Source of the DNA: CALGSZ01 sp042408955
GTDB lineage: Bacteria; Chloroflexota; Chloroflexia; Thermomicrobiales; UBA6265
NCBI GenBank assembly: GCA_042408955.1
Contig: JBHOQQ010000087.1
Span: 1-64,000 of the forward strand
DNA length: 64,000 bases
Reading direction: 5' to 3'
Positions 33,599 through 42,857 of this stretch are shown piece after piece. The number at the start of each line of letters is the position of its first letter. Position 1 is the stretch's first letter. The position numbers were made by a program, and so were the translations under genes. Below the pieces are notes generated by a model, which worked only from the letters and a program-made list of their open reading frames with translations, was not told the origin of the DNA and did not search any database.

Positions 33599-34659
33599 CG
33601 ACGCACCTCCATCGCCCGGTTCCGCACGAACCGGTTTATGAGCACAGCCGCGAGCAGCATCGCCCCCAAAACGACTTGGAACCAGTCGGCATCGACACCC
33701 ATAAAGACGATCCCCTGCTGGACCATGCCGAAGATGAGGGCCCCAAACACCGCTCCGATTGCCGAACCATATCCGCCAGTCAGCAGCGTTCCGCCAATAA
33801 CTACGGCAACAATGGCATAGAACTCACGAAAATTCCCGCGGAGCACATCCGAATTCGTGAACGTCACTGCCTGGATCGTTGCGACCAGCCACGCGCTGAC
33901 CGCCGTGCCGATGAACAGCAAGATCTTCACGCGCTGCACCGGCACGCCAACATTCCGCGCCGCTTGGACATTACCGCCGACTCCGGTGATCCAGTTACCA
34001 AACGGAGTGCGGAGCAGAATCCACGTCGCGAGCGCAGCGGCGCCAAGCCACCAGGCGATAGAGACCGGAAATCCAGCGCCAGCGATTTCAACCTTACTTG
34101 CAAAGACCGATTGGGCCGTCTCATACCCAGGCACCTTCGCCAGCCCACCAAGCTGGGTGCGTCCCGTGATCTGGCGTGTCATGCCGATCGTCGCGCCGCG
34201 CACGATGAACAGCATCGCCAGGGTAACGATGAATGAAGGCAAACCCGTCGAGAGGACGACATACCCATTCACGATTCCCACAAGGATGGCAAACAGGAGC
34301 GAAACCGCGATCGCTGCCCAGATGTTCCAGCCGTATTGCACGCCAAGCACGACAATGATCATGCCGCAGGCGCCAAGGATGGAGCCGACCGACAGATCAA
34401 ACTCGCCACCGATCATCAGGAGCGCCACGGCAACGGCAAGTATGCCGAGCTCCGCAGCGACTTGAAGGTAGTTTGCGGTGCCGCGCGCGGAGAGAAATCC
34501 GCGATCTCCCGCGACAATTGCAAAGAAGCACCAGACGACGATCGCGCCGGATATCGCGCCCATCTCCGGCCGAATCAGCAGTTGCCGCAGTGGGTTGACG
34601 CGGGCGACCCGCTCGTCGGCGACTGGCCGGCGTCCGGCCATTTCTTCAGTGACTGCCAT
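33595..34659 (-). CDS. CUT2 sugar ABC transporter permease (RbsC/FrcC-like)
   Basis: A 354-residue membrane protein of about ten helices. Landmarks are GEFDLSVGSILGACGMIIV, NGYVVLSTGLPSFIVTLAMLFIVRGATIG, the GGNVQAARNVGVPVQRVKI loop (usual GGNxxAAxxxGI) and GGTLLTGGYGSAIGAVFGALIFG. The start at 34659 (MAVTEEM) is preferred because AAAGGG lies six bases upstream; another ATG sits two codons earlier. It is between the binding-protein gene, with a hairpin in the gap, and the ATPase gene, which overlaps it. Confidence 0.93.
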   Translation of the reverse strand: MAVTEEMAGRRPVADERVARVNPLRQLLIRPEMGAISGAIVVWCFFAIVAGDRGFLSARGTANYLQVAAELGILAVAVALLMIGGEFDLSVGSILGACGMIIVVLGVQYGWNIWAAIAVSLLFAILVGIVNGYVVLSTGLPSFIVTLAMLFIVRGATIGMTRQITGRTQLGGLAKVPGYETAQSVFASKVEIAGAGFPVSIAWWLGAAALATWILLRTPFGNWITGVGGNVQAARNVGVPVQRVKILLFIGTAVSAWLVATIQAVTFTNSDVLRGNFREFYAIVAVVIGGTLLTGGYGSAIGAVFGALIFGMVQQGIVFMGVDADWFQVVLGAMLLAAVLINRFVRNRAMEVRR

Positions 34660-34677
34660 AGGCATCCCTTTGCGGGC

Positions 34678-34706
34678 GCTGGGTGGCCGGTGCTCGGCCA
34701 CCCAGC
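34678..34706 (-). repeat. Inverted repeat between binding-protein and permease genes
   Basis: GCTGGGTGGCCG (34678-34689) pairs perfectly with CGGCCACCCAGC (34695-34706), five-base loop, 11 bases after the binding-protein stop. It fills most of the 58-base gap before the permease start. Confidence 0.85.
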
Positions 34707-34717
34707 CAAGGAGGATG

Positions 34718-35692
34718 TTACCGCGTTCCCGCTGCGGCGAGGTCCTTGATGCGGGCAGCGTTCTCCTTCGTTACGAAGCCCGGGCCGGTCATGATCACGT
34801 CGTTTGCGATGGTATTGAGGTTCGTGTTGTAAAGGGTGAGCAAGACGATCGGCAAATACCCTTGCAGGTACTGCTGCTGATCGATCGCGAACAGCATCTC
34901 GCCTGCCTCGATGGCATCCAGCACCTCGGGCGAGAGGTCAAACGTCGCCAGCTTGATCGTACCGATCTTGCCAGTGGACCGGAGAGCGGCAAGGGCGGGC
35001 GCGGCGCCAGTCGGTCCGAGGGTCAGGATCCCATCGACATCCGGATTCGCGGCCAGCGCTGCCTCGATCCGCTGCTGGGATCCCGTCGGGTCAGCCAGAT
35101 CGACGGCCAGCACCTCTACCGATGCGCCGGCCTTCGTCATCGCGTCCGTAAAGCCCTGGCATCGCAGATCGAGCGCCTGATTGCCCACCTCCTGGTTGAC
35201 GCAGAGCGCCTTCTTGACTCCAGCCGCCGCCATGCGCTCGCCGCCGCCGAGACCGGCCTCATACTCGGTCTGGCCAACGTGCGTGAGCACGCCGAGTTCC
35301 TTGGCAACCTCGTAGCCTGAGTTCATGGAGATTACCGGGATGCCCGCTTCCACCGCTCGCTTAATCGCGGGGCCGAGCGCGTCTGGGTCAGGAATCGACA
35401 CGACAAGCCCGTCGGGCTTGGATGCGACAGCCGCGTCGATCAGTTGCGACATCGCCACCATGTCGAAGGTATTGGGTGCTTGATACTCTACCTGCACCCG
35501 CATATCCTCGGCCGCTTGCTGCACACCACGCTGCACGACCGACCAGAAGGGATCGCTTGCTTGACCGTGGGAAACGACCACAAACCGCAGTCCAGCCCGG
35601 TCATCATCCTGGCCCAAGGCTCGCGCCCCGAGGCTGACTGTCCCAAGTAGAGCGACGAGCAAAATGGCAAGCAGACGCGCGTGTCGTCTCAT
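34718..35692 (-). CDS. Sugar ABC transporter substrate-binding protein (periplasmic-binding type 4)
   Basis: A 324-residue binding protein of the RbsB/LacI-like fold. The signal peptide is RRHARLLAILLVALLGTVSLGARA. The mature part opens LRFVVVSHGQASDPFWSVVQRGVQQAAEDM and includes GLVVSIPDPDALGPAIKRAVEAGIPVISMNSG, typical for CUT2 receptors. The start at ATG 35692 has GGAGGAG nine bases upstream. It heads the three-gene operon. The sugar is not predictable from sequence; ribose, xylose and inositol are the usual choices. Confidence 0.93.
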   Translation of the reverse strand: MRRHARLLAILLVALLGTVSLGARALGQDDDRAGLRFVVVSHGQASDPFWSVVQRGVQQAAEDMRVQVEYQAPNTFDMVAMSQLIDAAVASKPDGLVVSIPDPDALGPAIKRAVEAGIPVISMNSGYEVAKELGVLTHVGQTEYEAGLGGGERMAAAGVKKALCVNQEVGNQALDLRCQGFTDAMTKAGASVEVLAVDLADPTGSQQRIEAALAANPDVDGILTLGPTGAAPALAALRSTGKIGTIKLATFDLSPEVLDAIEAGEMLFAIDQQQYLQGYLPIVLLTLYNTNLNTIANDVIMTGPGFVTKENAARIKDLAAAGTR

Positions 35693-36085
35693 CGTCTCCA
35701 ACTCCTCCGTTGCTGAGGCAAGTCATCAGCGACCCACCACGAACGTTACGATGTTCCTTCGTCCCAATCTCCGGTCAGTCGCCCTCCTTTCACCTGATGG
35801 CCGATCATGTCCTGCTTGCAAACCTGCACGCTCCGGAGCGTCCCTGCGTGCCGGCTTCCATGCCACGCGTAACGAGTGCAACCTGGTCAATCAGGCCGTG
35901 GCGCCTCGCGGTCGTTTGCCTCACGTGATCCGCCTTGCCGCCGGCACGACCGTGGCGCAGCTCCGGGAATACCGAGGATCATACCGCAAGCATGTGCCAA
36001 CCTGCACCATCCCGGCCGCGCGGTTCGTCAAGCGTGCCCAATGGATAAGGAGGCAACGCAGCCACCGTGGGTAAAATGCGTTGCC
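35693..36085. other. Intergenic region with no recognised feature
   Basis: About 390 bases between the CUT2 binding-protein start and the end of the CUT1 ATPase gene, both on the minus strand. It should hold the CUT2 operon promoter, but I see only a weak TATGAT (minus strand) without a matching -35. Open frames here are short and lack protein-like composition. Confidence 0.4.
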
Positions 36086-37225
36086 CTACCGCTGGACGAG
36101 GTGCTGCTCGGTCACCGGATCGAACAGGTGCACATCCTCAAGAGCAAAGCTCAACCAGACGCGGTCACCGAGATCCGGAGCCGGACCCGCGGGCAAGCGA
36201 GCCACTATCTGTTGCCCATCCACGCGCACATCAACGAGCAGCTCGTTCCCCAAGTCCTCGATCAAGTAGACCTCGGCTGCAATAGAGCGTTCGTCCGGAC
36301 GGAGCTTCAGCGTCAGGTGCTCCGGCCGCACGCCGAGCGCCACGCGCCCCGTCCGAGCGGAGCGCACGGCGTCGCCCCACTCCCGCGGCAAGGGGAAGCG
36401 CACCCCGCTGCCCACCAGCCAGAGGGCATCCCCTTCCGCCTGCACATCGAGGGTGAGGAAATTCATTGGCGGGCTGCCAAGGAATCCCGCAACGAACATG
36501 TTGGCCGGCTTCCGGTAGACCTCGCGCGGCGGCCCCACCTGCTGGAGCACCCCCTTGTTCATGATCGCCACCCGGTCGGCCAGCGTCATCGCCTCGGCCT
36601 GGTCGTGGGTGACGTAGATGGTGGTCGTGGCGAGATCGCGCTGGAAGCGCTTGAGTTCACCGCGCATGTGCAGGCGCAGCTTCGCATCGAGGTTCGAGAG
36701 AGGCTCATCCATCAGGAAGACCGACGGCTCGCGGATGATGGCCCGGCCCAGGGCCACGCGCTGCCGCTGGCCGCCGGAAATTTCGCGCGGCTTCCGGTCC
36801 AAGAGCTCGGAAATCTGCACACGCTCGGCGACCTCCAGCACGCGCCGCCGAATCTCATCCTTTTTGAGCTTGCGAACGCGAAGCGGATAGGCCAAATTCT
36901 CAAAGACGGTCAAATGAGCGTACAGCGCATAACTCTGGAACACCATCGCGATGTTGCGCGCCCGCGGCGGAAGATCGTTGACGATGGTGTCCCCAATGCG
37001 AATGATCCCGGACGTGATCTTCTCTAGTCCTGCCAGCATGCGCAGCGACGTCGTCTTGCCGCAGCCGGATGGACCGAGCAAAACCATCAGTTCCCCATTC
37101 TCCACTTGGAGATTGAGGTCGTCCACGGCCAACACATCGCCGTAGCGCTTCGTAACGTGCTCGAAGCTGACCGGCGCCGAATTCCCGGCCCGCACGCCGG
37201 TCAACACAGGAGCGGTGGCCGTCAT
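36086..37225 (-). CDS. CUT1 sugar ABC transporter ATP-binding protein (UgpC/MsmK-like)
   Basis: A 379-residue ATPase with a C-terminal regulatory domain. Walker A GPSGCGKTT near residues 46-54, the Q-loop MVFQSYALYAHLTV, signature ISGGQRQRV near 145, Walker B VFLMDEPLSNLD near 165 and the switch YVTHDQAEAMTLADR are intact. The TOBE/OB domain (from about 240) ends with the usual VHLFDP motif. The start at 37225 has GGAGGAG upstream and overlaps the permease stop (ATGA); the long frame beyond it is a shadow of the permease. MsmK-type ATPases can serve several importers, so it may also power the ATPase-less ones here. Confidence 0.94.
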   Translation of the reverse strand: MTATAPVLTGVRAGNSAPVSFEHVTKRYGDVLAVDDLNLQVENGELMVLLGPSGCGKTTSLRMLAGLEKITSGIIRIGDTIVNDLPPRARNIAMVFQSYALYAHLTVFENLAYPLRVRKLKKDEIRRRVLEVAERVQISELLDRKPREISGGQRQRVALGRAIIREPSVFLMDEPLSNLDAKLRLHMRGELKRFQRDLATTTIYVTHDQAEAMTLADRVAIMNKGVLQQVGPPREVYRKPANMFVAGFLGSPPMNFLTLDVQAEGDALWLVGSGVRFPLPREWGDAVRSARTGRVALGVRPEHLTLKLRPDERSIAAEVYLIEDLGNELLVDVRVDGQQIVARLPAGPAPDLGDRVWLSFALEDVHLFDPVTEQHLVQR

Positions 37226-38055
37226 CCGGTCACTCCTCCAACGGTCAGGCCCCGCGTGAGGTGCCGCTGCGTGAGGAACGCAAGGATCAAGACCGGCACC
37301 GTTGCAAAGACGCCTGCTGCCATCAAGTTGCCATAGCGTATCTCGAATTGCGTAATCTGCCCCGCCACCGCGATCGGCAGCGTCTGGTTCCGGGAGGTGA
37401 GAATCAACGCGAAGAGGAATTCGTTCCAAGACGAAATGAAAACGAGGATGAACGTCGCCGCCAAGCCTGGCCGGGCGAGCGGCACCGCGATCTTCCGCAG
37501 CACACCGAGCCGCGTGTCGCCGTCGACGAGCGCGGCCTCCTCCATGTCTCGCGGAATGTCGCGGAAGAATCCAATCATCATCCAGACGACCAGGGGAATC
37601 TCGGTCCACGCATGAATGAGTCCCAAGCCCAAGCGCGTGTCAAGCAAGCCAACTTGCTTGTAAATGTAATAGAGCGGAATCAAACTGAGAATCGGAGGGA
37701 ACATTCTGACGGTAAGAATCGTGAACAAGAGGTGATAATTGAAATTCTTTGGCAGGCGGAACCGCGACAGCGCATAGGCCATCAAGGAGCCGATGACGAC
37801 GGCGACGCTTGCCGCGACGATCGCGGTAATCAGCGAGTTTTGTGCGTACCGGTCGAAATCCTGCTCAACCAAGATATTGCGGTAGTTCTCCCAGGTCGGG
37901 CGGTCAACGAACATCGTTGGTGGACGCGCGGTGAATTCCGCTGTGTCTTTGAAGGACATATTGACCATCCAGTACACGGGGAACAGCACGATCAGCAGGA
38001 CAAGTCCCACGCCTGCATACCGCAACACTGTTCCGATTGGTCGCTCACCGGCCAT
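37222..38055 (-). CDS. CUT1 sugar ABC transporter permease, MalG type
   Basis: A 277-residue inner-membrane subunit with six helices. The EAA loop near residues 180-200 (DMEEAALVDGDTRLGVL) precedes RKIAVPLARPGL. The end RHLTRGLTVGGVTG is the standard MalG-like C-terminus. GAGGAA precedes the ATG. It lies 22 bases after the MalF-type gene and overlaps the ATPase start, so the set is tightly coupled. Confidence 0.95.
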   Translation of the reverse strand: MAGERPIGTVLRYAGVGLVLLIVLFPVYWMVNMSFKDTAEFTARPPTMFVDRPTWENYRNILVEQDFDRYAQNSLITAIVAASVAVVIGSLMAYALSRFRLPKNFNYHLLFTILTVRMFPPILSLIPLYYIYKQVGLLDTRLGLGLIHAWTEIPLVVWMMIGFFRDIPRDMEEAALVDGDTRLGVLRKIAVPLARPGLAATFILVFISSWNEFLFALILTSRNQTLPIAVAGQITQFEIRYGNLMAAGVFATVPVLILAFLTQRHLTRGLTVGGVTG

Positions 38056-38076
38056 CGCGCCCGTTCCTCATCGTCT

Positions 38077-39018
38077 TCATTCCACCGGCGCCGAGTAGTC
38101 TGCCATCACCCTGCGAACATAAATCGTTGCAACGATGACGAGGAAGAATTGAAACAGAAAAGAGAGTGCGGCAGTGTAACCAAAATCGAACTTGGGAATA
38201 AACTCTTGATAGATCGTATACGTCATGGAGTAATTCTGCGATCCTGGCCCGCCACGGGTCATCACAAGAATCTTGTCGAAGATGCGCGCCGAGTCGATCA
38301 CGCGTAAGAGCACGACAACCAGCAGCACCGGCTTGAGGAGCGGCAAGGTCACCGTCTTGAACGTGAACCACGGCGAGGCGCCATCGATCGCCGCTGCTTC
38401 ATAGGGGTCGCGCGGGAGGGAGATGAGCCCCGCGTAGAGCAAGAGGAAGACAAACGGCGTGGTCTGCCAGACATCGACAGCCATCAAGGCGTAGGTCGCG
38501 ACATCAGGATCCGAGAGCCAGAAGACGTCGTGGATGCCGATCTGATTGAGCAGGTAGTTGAAGATGCCAAAGGCCGGGTCATACATGAAGCGCCATGCCA
38601 CCGCAACGCTGACCGGCGGCATGATGATCGGAATGATCAAGAGCGAGGTGATGATCCCCCGCCCCCGAGCGATCTGTGACACCAGTAACGCGATCAGGAG
38701 ACCGAGCAGCACCTCCATCGCGGTCACGCTCAGCGACCATTTGATGGTAAAGCGCGCAGCCTGGCGCACCAGCGGATCCTCGAACGCTCTCCGAAAGTTG
38801 TCGAGACCGACAAATGTGCGCTCCAGGTGACCACGAATCAGGCGAGCGCGGCTGAGCGAGTAGAGAAACGCCGAAACGGTCGGATAGATGGCGAAGAGGG
38901 CGAACATCGCGATCGTGGGGAGCACGAGCAGCCAGCCCAGATTGCGCTCCCACCACGGCGCACGCGCCAGAGCTTGCGATGGTGCAGCAGCCGGACGAGC
39001 CTCGGTGCGCAGTGCCAT
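38077..39018 (-). CDS. CUT1 sugar ABC transporter permease, MalF type
   Basis: A 313-residue inner-membrane subunit. A 25-residue cytoplasmic N-terminus leads to six helices. The EAA loop near residues 210-226 (DPYEAAAIDGASPWFTF) is followed by KTVTLPLLKPVL. The start at 39018 (MALRTEARP) is preferred over a GTG six codons upstream, with GAGGAA ahead of it. It is separated from the binding-protein gene by about 115 bases containing an inverted repeat. Confidence 0.94.
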   Translation of the reverse strand: MALRTEARPAAAPSQALARAPWWERNLGWLLVLPTIAMFALFAIYPTVSAFLYSLSRARLIRGHLERTFVGLDNFRRAFEDPLVRQAARFTIKWSLSVTAMEVLLGLLIALLVSQIARGRGIITSLLIIPIIMPPVSVAVAWRFMYDPAFGIFNYLLNQIGIHDVFWLSDPDVATYALMAVDVWQTTPFVFLLLYAGLISLPRDPYEAAAIDGASPWFTFKTVTLPLLKPVLLVVVLLRVIDSARIFDKILVMTRGGPGSQNYSMTYTIYQEFIPKFDFGYTAALSFLFQFFLVIVATIYVRRVMADYSAPVE

Positions 39019-39049
39019 GAGTCCACGGTTCCTCACAGTGTTTGATCAG

Positions 39050-39121
39050 ACCGGTGGCGCGAGCGGAGCCAGCGATCACATGTGCATGAGCCCTCTGACA
39101 CCAGTGCGCGGCGCCACCGGT
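39050..39121 (-). repeat. Long-loop inverted repeat between binding-protein and permease genes
   Basis: ACCGGTGGCGC (39050-39060) and GCGCCACCGGT (39111-39121) are perfect 11-bp partners enclosing 50 bases. The right arm lies 13 bases past the binding-protein stop. It can form a long-loop stem in the mRNA. Confidence 0.65.
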
Positions 39122-39134
39122 CGCGTCTAACCGG

Positions 39135-40490
39135 TTATTCCTGGATCACTCCTTCGCGAACCATCAGGTCCCGGATCTCCTTGTTCGCGTTCTTGAGCGC
39201 ATCTTCTGGCGATGTTTGCCCGGCGATCGCCTCGGCGATGTATCGGCCGTAAATCGCCTCAGCGGCGTTGTAATGCGGTGTTCGTGGCCGCGGCACCGCT
39301 TTTCGCGCCGCCTCCAACAAACCTGGTAGGAACGGAAGCTTCTCGACTGCTTCCGCATCGGTCAGCACGCTCGTCCGCGTCGCTGGCACGTTGTTGTTGA
39401 GTAGCAGGCGCTTCTGTTGCTCAGCAGACGTGATCCAGACTATGAAATCGAGCGCTTGCTCGGCGTTCTTGCTCCCCTCCGGGATACCAAGCAGCCAGTT
39501 ACCGGTCATGTTCTTGGGCTCGACGCCGCTCTGGGCCGGCTCCGGCCCGATCGCGACCTTGCCGACCACCTTCGACACCTTAGGATCCCAGATCTGCAAG
39601 AGCAGGTCCGGCCAGATGTCGGCGGCCATGGCGATGCGGCCACTGTACATGTTCGTGCCCATGTCCGCGTGTTGGACGTTCTCCACGCCTGGCGGCGCGA
39701 CTTTCGCCAGTTCCAGATGCTTGCGCAAGGCTTCGTGCGCCTCAGGCGTGTCGAGCGTCGGCTCCTTGGGATTGTTGTTGTCATCAAAGAGGTCACCGCC
39801 GTGCCCGCGCAAGATCGGCAGGAAGCTTGTCGCGGCCGGATTGCCAGCGACGCCACGCAGGCCAAAACCATAGAGATCTTGTGACTTCTTGGCCTCGGTG
39901 ATTGCCGTGGCCGCGGTGAGCACCTCGTCCCACGTCTTGGGCACCGCGATGCCCATCTCCTCTAGGACATCGGTGCGCCAGGCAAAGACCTGCACGTTGC
40001 CAACCCAGGGGATCGCCCGCTGGCCGCTGCCTGGCGGGAAGTCGCCCAGCGCGAGCAGCTCTGGAACAAAGTCCGGATCTTTCTGATAACCGAGTTCCTC
40101 CAAATTCATCAGGAACTCACCGCCAGCGAACTGAGGAATCCAGGGATCGTCCATCGAGACGACGTCGTAGGCGCCTGTCGCCTGGGTCAGATTAATGGTC
40201 AGCTTCTCCAGCAATCCCTCGAATGGGAATCCCTGGACTTCGATCTCGATCCCCTTGGTCTGGGCGTATTCGTCGATGAGCGGCTGCGCAAGCTGCTGAT
40301 CGGCGTTGGTCATGGCGATGACTAATTTGCCGCCCTGGCGTCTCAGCACCGCGGGCGCGCTCCGACGACCCGGCGCTGCGGCGGCCGTGCCAAGCTTAGC
40401 CGAGGCGAGCACCGCTCCTCCTGTAGCGGTGGTCTTAAGCAGGGTACGGCGGGTGAGGCGAGACGGGATCTTGCTGACTTCATCGGCCAT
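39135..40490 (-). CDS. CUT1 sugar ABC transporter substrate-binding protein (SBP_bac_1)
   Basis: A 451-residue extracytoplasmic receptor. The twin-arginine motif SRLTRRTLLKTTATGGAVLA near residues 10-29 suggests Tat export of a folded protein. The mature lobe opens KLVIAMTNADQQLAQPLIDEYAQTKGIEIEVQ and has YDVVSMDDPWIPQFA, standard for family 1 receptors. The start at 40490 has GAGGTG upstream; the frame continues beyond it without a site. It follows the oxidoreductase gene by 176 bases and starts the transporter part of the operon. Confidence 0.94.
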   Translation of the reverse strand: MADEVSKIPSRLTRRTLLKTTATGGAVLASAKLGTAAAAPGRRSAPAVLRRQGGKLVIAMTNADQQLAQPLIDEYAQTKGIEIEVQGFPFEGLLEKLTINLTQATGAYDVVSMDDPWIPQFAGGEFLMNLEELGYQKDPDFVPELLALGDFPPGSGQRAIPWVGNVQVFAWRTDVLEEMGIAVPKTWDEVLTAATAITEAKKSQDLYGFGLRGVAGNPAATSFLPILRGHGGDLFDDNNNPKEPTLDTPEAHEALRKHLELAKVAPPGVENVQHADMGTNMYSGRIAMAADIWPDLLLQIWDPKVSKVVGKVAIGPEPAQSGVEPKNMTGNWLLGIPEGSKNAEQALDFIVWITSAEQQKRLLLNNNVPATRTSVLTDAEAVEKLPFLPGLLEAARKAVPRPRTPHYNAAEAIYGRYIAEAIAGQTSPEDALKNANKEIRDLMVREGVIQE

Positions 40491-40666
40491 GATGCACCTC
40501 CGTGTCGGGCCGCAAGGCCACCAATTCTTAGGAATGTCACTACCGGAAGCCGTTCCCAACGGGCCTTCACCGCTCACAGGGCGATCGCTGTCATCCTTCC
40601 CGACGACTCACCTCCTTTCTCGCCAAGATGAGTAGTGCGCTACGATGCCACGTCCTCCCGCGGGCG

Positions 40667-41812
40667 TCAGGCGCCGGCACGCGCTACTCCGTATAACCCG
40701 CGTCGCCGCACAGGACTTTGCGGCGTCACCGCCAGATCTGCGATGCCGAGTGCGCCTTTCTGGTAGACAGGATCATCTGGGCTGAGAGGCAGCGCGACCT
40801 CGCATCCGGTCGCGCACGACTTGTAGCTGCCGACAACTCCCTCGAGGACGTGGGCTCCGTCCTCGCCGGTCGCGGCCGGAGGCGTGCCGTGCACAATGGC
40901 ATCGCGGAACGCGGCCACCGTCTGAAGATGGCCATACCCCGGCCCCCGCTCTGGCTCGTATTGCCGCTCCCCAGAGCGCCCGAATACATGGATGGTATCC
41001 GGCGGCACGAAGGGATGCGTCAGATGATCCTTGTTGACGAGAATGATGCGCCCATCCGAGCCAGCGATTTCCAAGCCTCCTGGACCCTTGCCCCAGGCCA
41101 TATTGACCATCGCTTGGCCGCTCGGCAGGGTGTAGCGCACAAGCGCGTAGTCCTCAACGTCGCCATCCTGATCGAGTCGCCGGTCGACAAAGCCACTGAC
41201 GCTCACCGGACGCTCGTCGAAGAACCACCAGCCGAGGTAGACGGCATGCAGCATGTCCATAAGTACGCCGCCCCCCGCTTCGCGGACATCGTGTCGCCAG
41301 CGCGGCCGGTAGGCGGCCGCCCCTGGCCGGTCTTCCACGCTCAGGAAGTTGAGAATGACCGTCTCAAGCCGGCCAATTTCGCCACCCCCAATGATCTCCT
41401 TGATCATGGTGTAGACAGGCATAAAGGTGTAGTTATGGACGGTCGCCAGCACGACCCCGGCGCGACGGGCTGCGTCGACCATGCTCCACGCCTCGGCGGG
41501 AGTGAGCGCCAGCGGCTTCTCTGCCAGGATATGCTTCCTAGCCTCAGCCGCAGCCCGCGCGATCTCCGGCCGGATGCGCTGCGGAGTTGCGATCACAACC
41601 GCTTCGACGTCTGGCCGTTCGATCACCTGTCGCCAATCACGTGCGCAGACTTCCGCGCCGACCTTTGCTGCCTCTGCGGCCTCGCGCAGCCGCTCTGGCG
41701 TCGGATCGGCCAGGGCGACCAATTCGACACCTTCCAGCGATAACATCGCCGGGATGAAGGCATACATTGTGACGTTGCCGCAGCCAATAATGCCAACGCG
41801 GATTCCCGGCAT
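40667..41812 (-). CDS. Gfo/Idh/MocA-family NAD(P)-dependent oxidoreductase
   Basis: A 381-residue sugar or cyclitol dehydrogenase. The Rossmann fold starts VGIIGCGNVTMYAFIPAM (GxGxxT-like), and EKPLAL near residues 95-100 is the catalytic-lysine motif. HDVREAGGGVLMDMLHAVYLG carries the conserved D and H of the active site. The start at 41812 has GAGGAG six bases upstream. It lies between the isomerase and the importer genes on the same strand, so it probably acts on the imported sugar, for example inositol or a glycoside by the oxidation route. Substrate inferred only. Confidence 0.92.
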   Translation of the reverse strand: MPGIRVGIIGCGNVTMYAFIPAMLSLEGVELVALADPTPERLREAAEAAKVGAEVCARDWRQVIERPDVEAVVIATPQRIRPEIARAAAEARKHILAEKPLALTPAEAWSMVDAARRAGVVLATVHNYTFMPVYTMIKEIIGGGEIGRLETVILNFLSVEDRPGAAAYRPRWRHDVREAGGGVLMDMLHAVYLGWWFFDERPVSVSGFVDRRLDQDGDVEDYALVRYTLPSGQAMVNMAWGKGPGGLEIAGSDGRIILVNKDHLTHPFVPPDTIHVFGRSGERQYEPERGPGYGHLQTVAAFRDAIVHGTPPAATGEDGAHVLEGVVGSYKSCATGCEVALPLSPDDPVYQKGALGIADLAVTPQSPVRRRGLYGVARAGA

Positions 41813-41859
41813 GTCATTCTCCTCTTTCAGCGTTTGCGCATCAGCGATGCTGTCGTGCC

Positions 41860-42783
41860 TCAAAGCACCTGGCGCAAAAATGCGACCGTCCGCTCGACGC
41901 CGGCGATACCGGGAAGATACGGATCCTCATTTTCAATGCTGACCACGTCGTTATACCCGACGTCATGCAAGGCAACGATAAACGCTCGCCACCACTTCGC
42001 GTCATGGCCAAAGCCTGGCGTGCAGAAATTCCACGGCCGCTCCCGGAACGAGACGTCTGGCCGGTTATCAATGACACCGACCAGCGCCTGGTTTTGAGGA
42101 TGCATTGCCACGTCTTTGATGTGAACGTGGAAAATCGCCTTGCCCAGCGCCCGGACGCACGCCGGGATATCCATGCCTTGCCACATGAGATGACTTGGAT
42201 CGAAATTCGTTCCAATCGTCTCCCCGACCGCCTCCCGCAGCCGGAGCAGGGTCGGGACGTTGTAGACCAGATTGACCGGGTGAAGCTCGAAGCAGATGCG
42301 CCGCACACCATGCTCATGCGCGTAGGCCGCGAGGTCGGTCCAGAGCGAAACAACCTGGTCCCATTGCCGGCGAACCGTGTCGAGCATGTCGTCCGGCCAA
42401 GGGTAGGCGACCCAGTTCGGCACTCGTGAGCCCTCGGCGTCACCGGGAGCGCCGGATTGGGCAATGATCCGGTCCACTTCCAGCAGACCAGCCAGGCGAA
42501 TGGTCTTGCGCGTGAGTTCCGTGTGATCGCGACCTACCACCGGGTGACATGGAAAGGCGCTGATATTGAGCGCGGAGAAGCGCAGGCCATGGGCATCCAG
42601 CTTCGAAAGCAATTCCCGCCGGGCGCTCGTGTCTGCGAGCAACCGGTCGGCATCGAGAAATGGCTCGGCACACTGGCCACCGGTTGACATCTCGATCCGG
42701 GTGATCCCGAGCGCCGCTGCTCGCCGCAGCGTTTCATCCAGATCCCGCAGACCTGCCGATTCGGCGTAGAGCCCGATCTCCAT
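41860..42783 (-). CDS. Sugar phosphate isomerase/epimerase (AP endonuclease 2-like TIM barrel)
   Basis: A 307-residue xylose-isomerase-like TIM barrel. Metal-site residues are suggested by ICFELHPVNLVYN (Glu), NFDPSHLMWQGMD (Asp/His), FHVHIKDVAMHP and VSIENEDPYLPG (Glu). Members epimerise or isomerise ketoses and inosose-type sugars. RBS GAGGAG is four bases from the ATG. It is first in the minus-strand operon isomerase, dehydrogenase, binding protein, permeases, ATPase, behind a TTGACA promoter. Together with the dehydrogenase it points to uptake and conversion of one sugar or cyclitol. Confidence 0.9.
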   Translation of the reverse strand: MEIGLYAESAGLRDLDETLRRAAALGITRIEMSTGGQCAEPFLDADRLLADTSARRELLSKLDAHGLRFSALNISAFPCHPVVGRDHTELTRKTIRLAGLLEVDRIIAQSGAPGDAEGSRVPNWVAYPWPDDMLDTVRRQWDQVVSLWTDLAAYAHEHGVRRICFELHPVNLVYNVPTLLRLREAVGETIGTNFDPSHLMWQGMDIPACVRALGKAIFHVHIKDVAMHPQNQALVGVIDNRPDVSFRERPWNFCTPGFGHDAKWWRAFIVALHDVGYNDVVSIENEDPYLPGIAGVERTVAFLRQVL

Positions 42784-42828
42784 GGCTCTCCTCGCTCGTC
42801 AATCATCCGCGTCATGACCGCGCGAGAT

Positions 42829-42857
42829 ACGCTAGCAGCGGGCGCGAACGCTGTCAA
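42829..42857 (-). promoter_or_regulatory. Putative promoter of the isomerase-CUT1 operon
   Basis: Minus-strand TTGACA (42852-42857), 17 bases, TAGCGT (42829-42834), about 45 bases before the isomerase start. The -35 and -10 words and the spacer length equal those at 12560-12588. Confidence 0.5.

Noticed and set aside
36086..37609. A single 507-residue minus-strand frame covering the CUT1 ATPase
   Set aside because: The part beyond 37225 is an Arg/His-rich shadow of the MalG-type permease. ATG 37225 has GGAGGAG upstream and overlaps the permease stop in the usual way.
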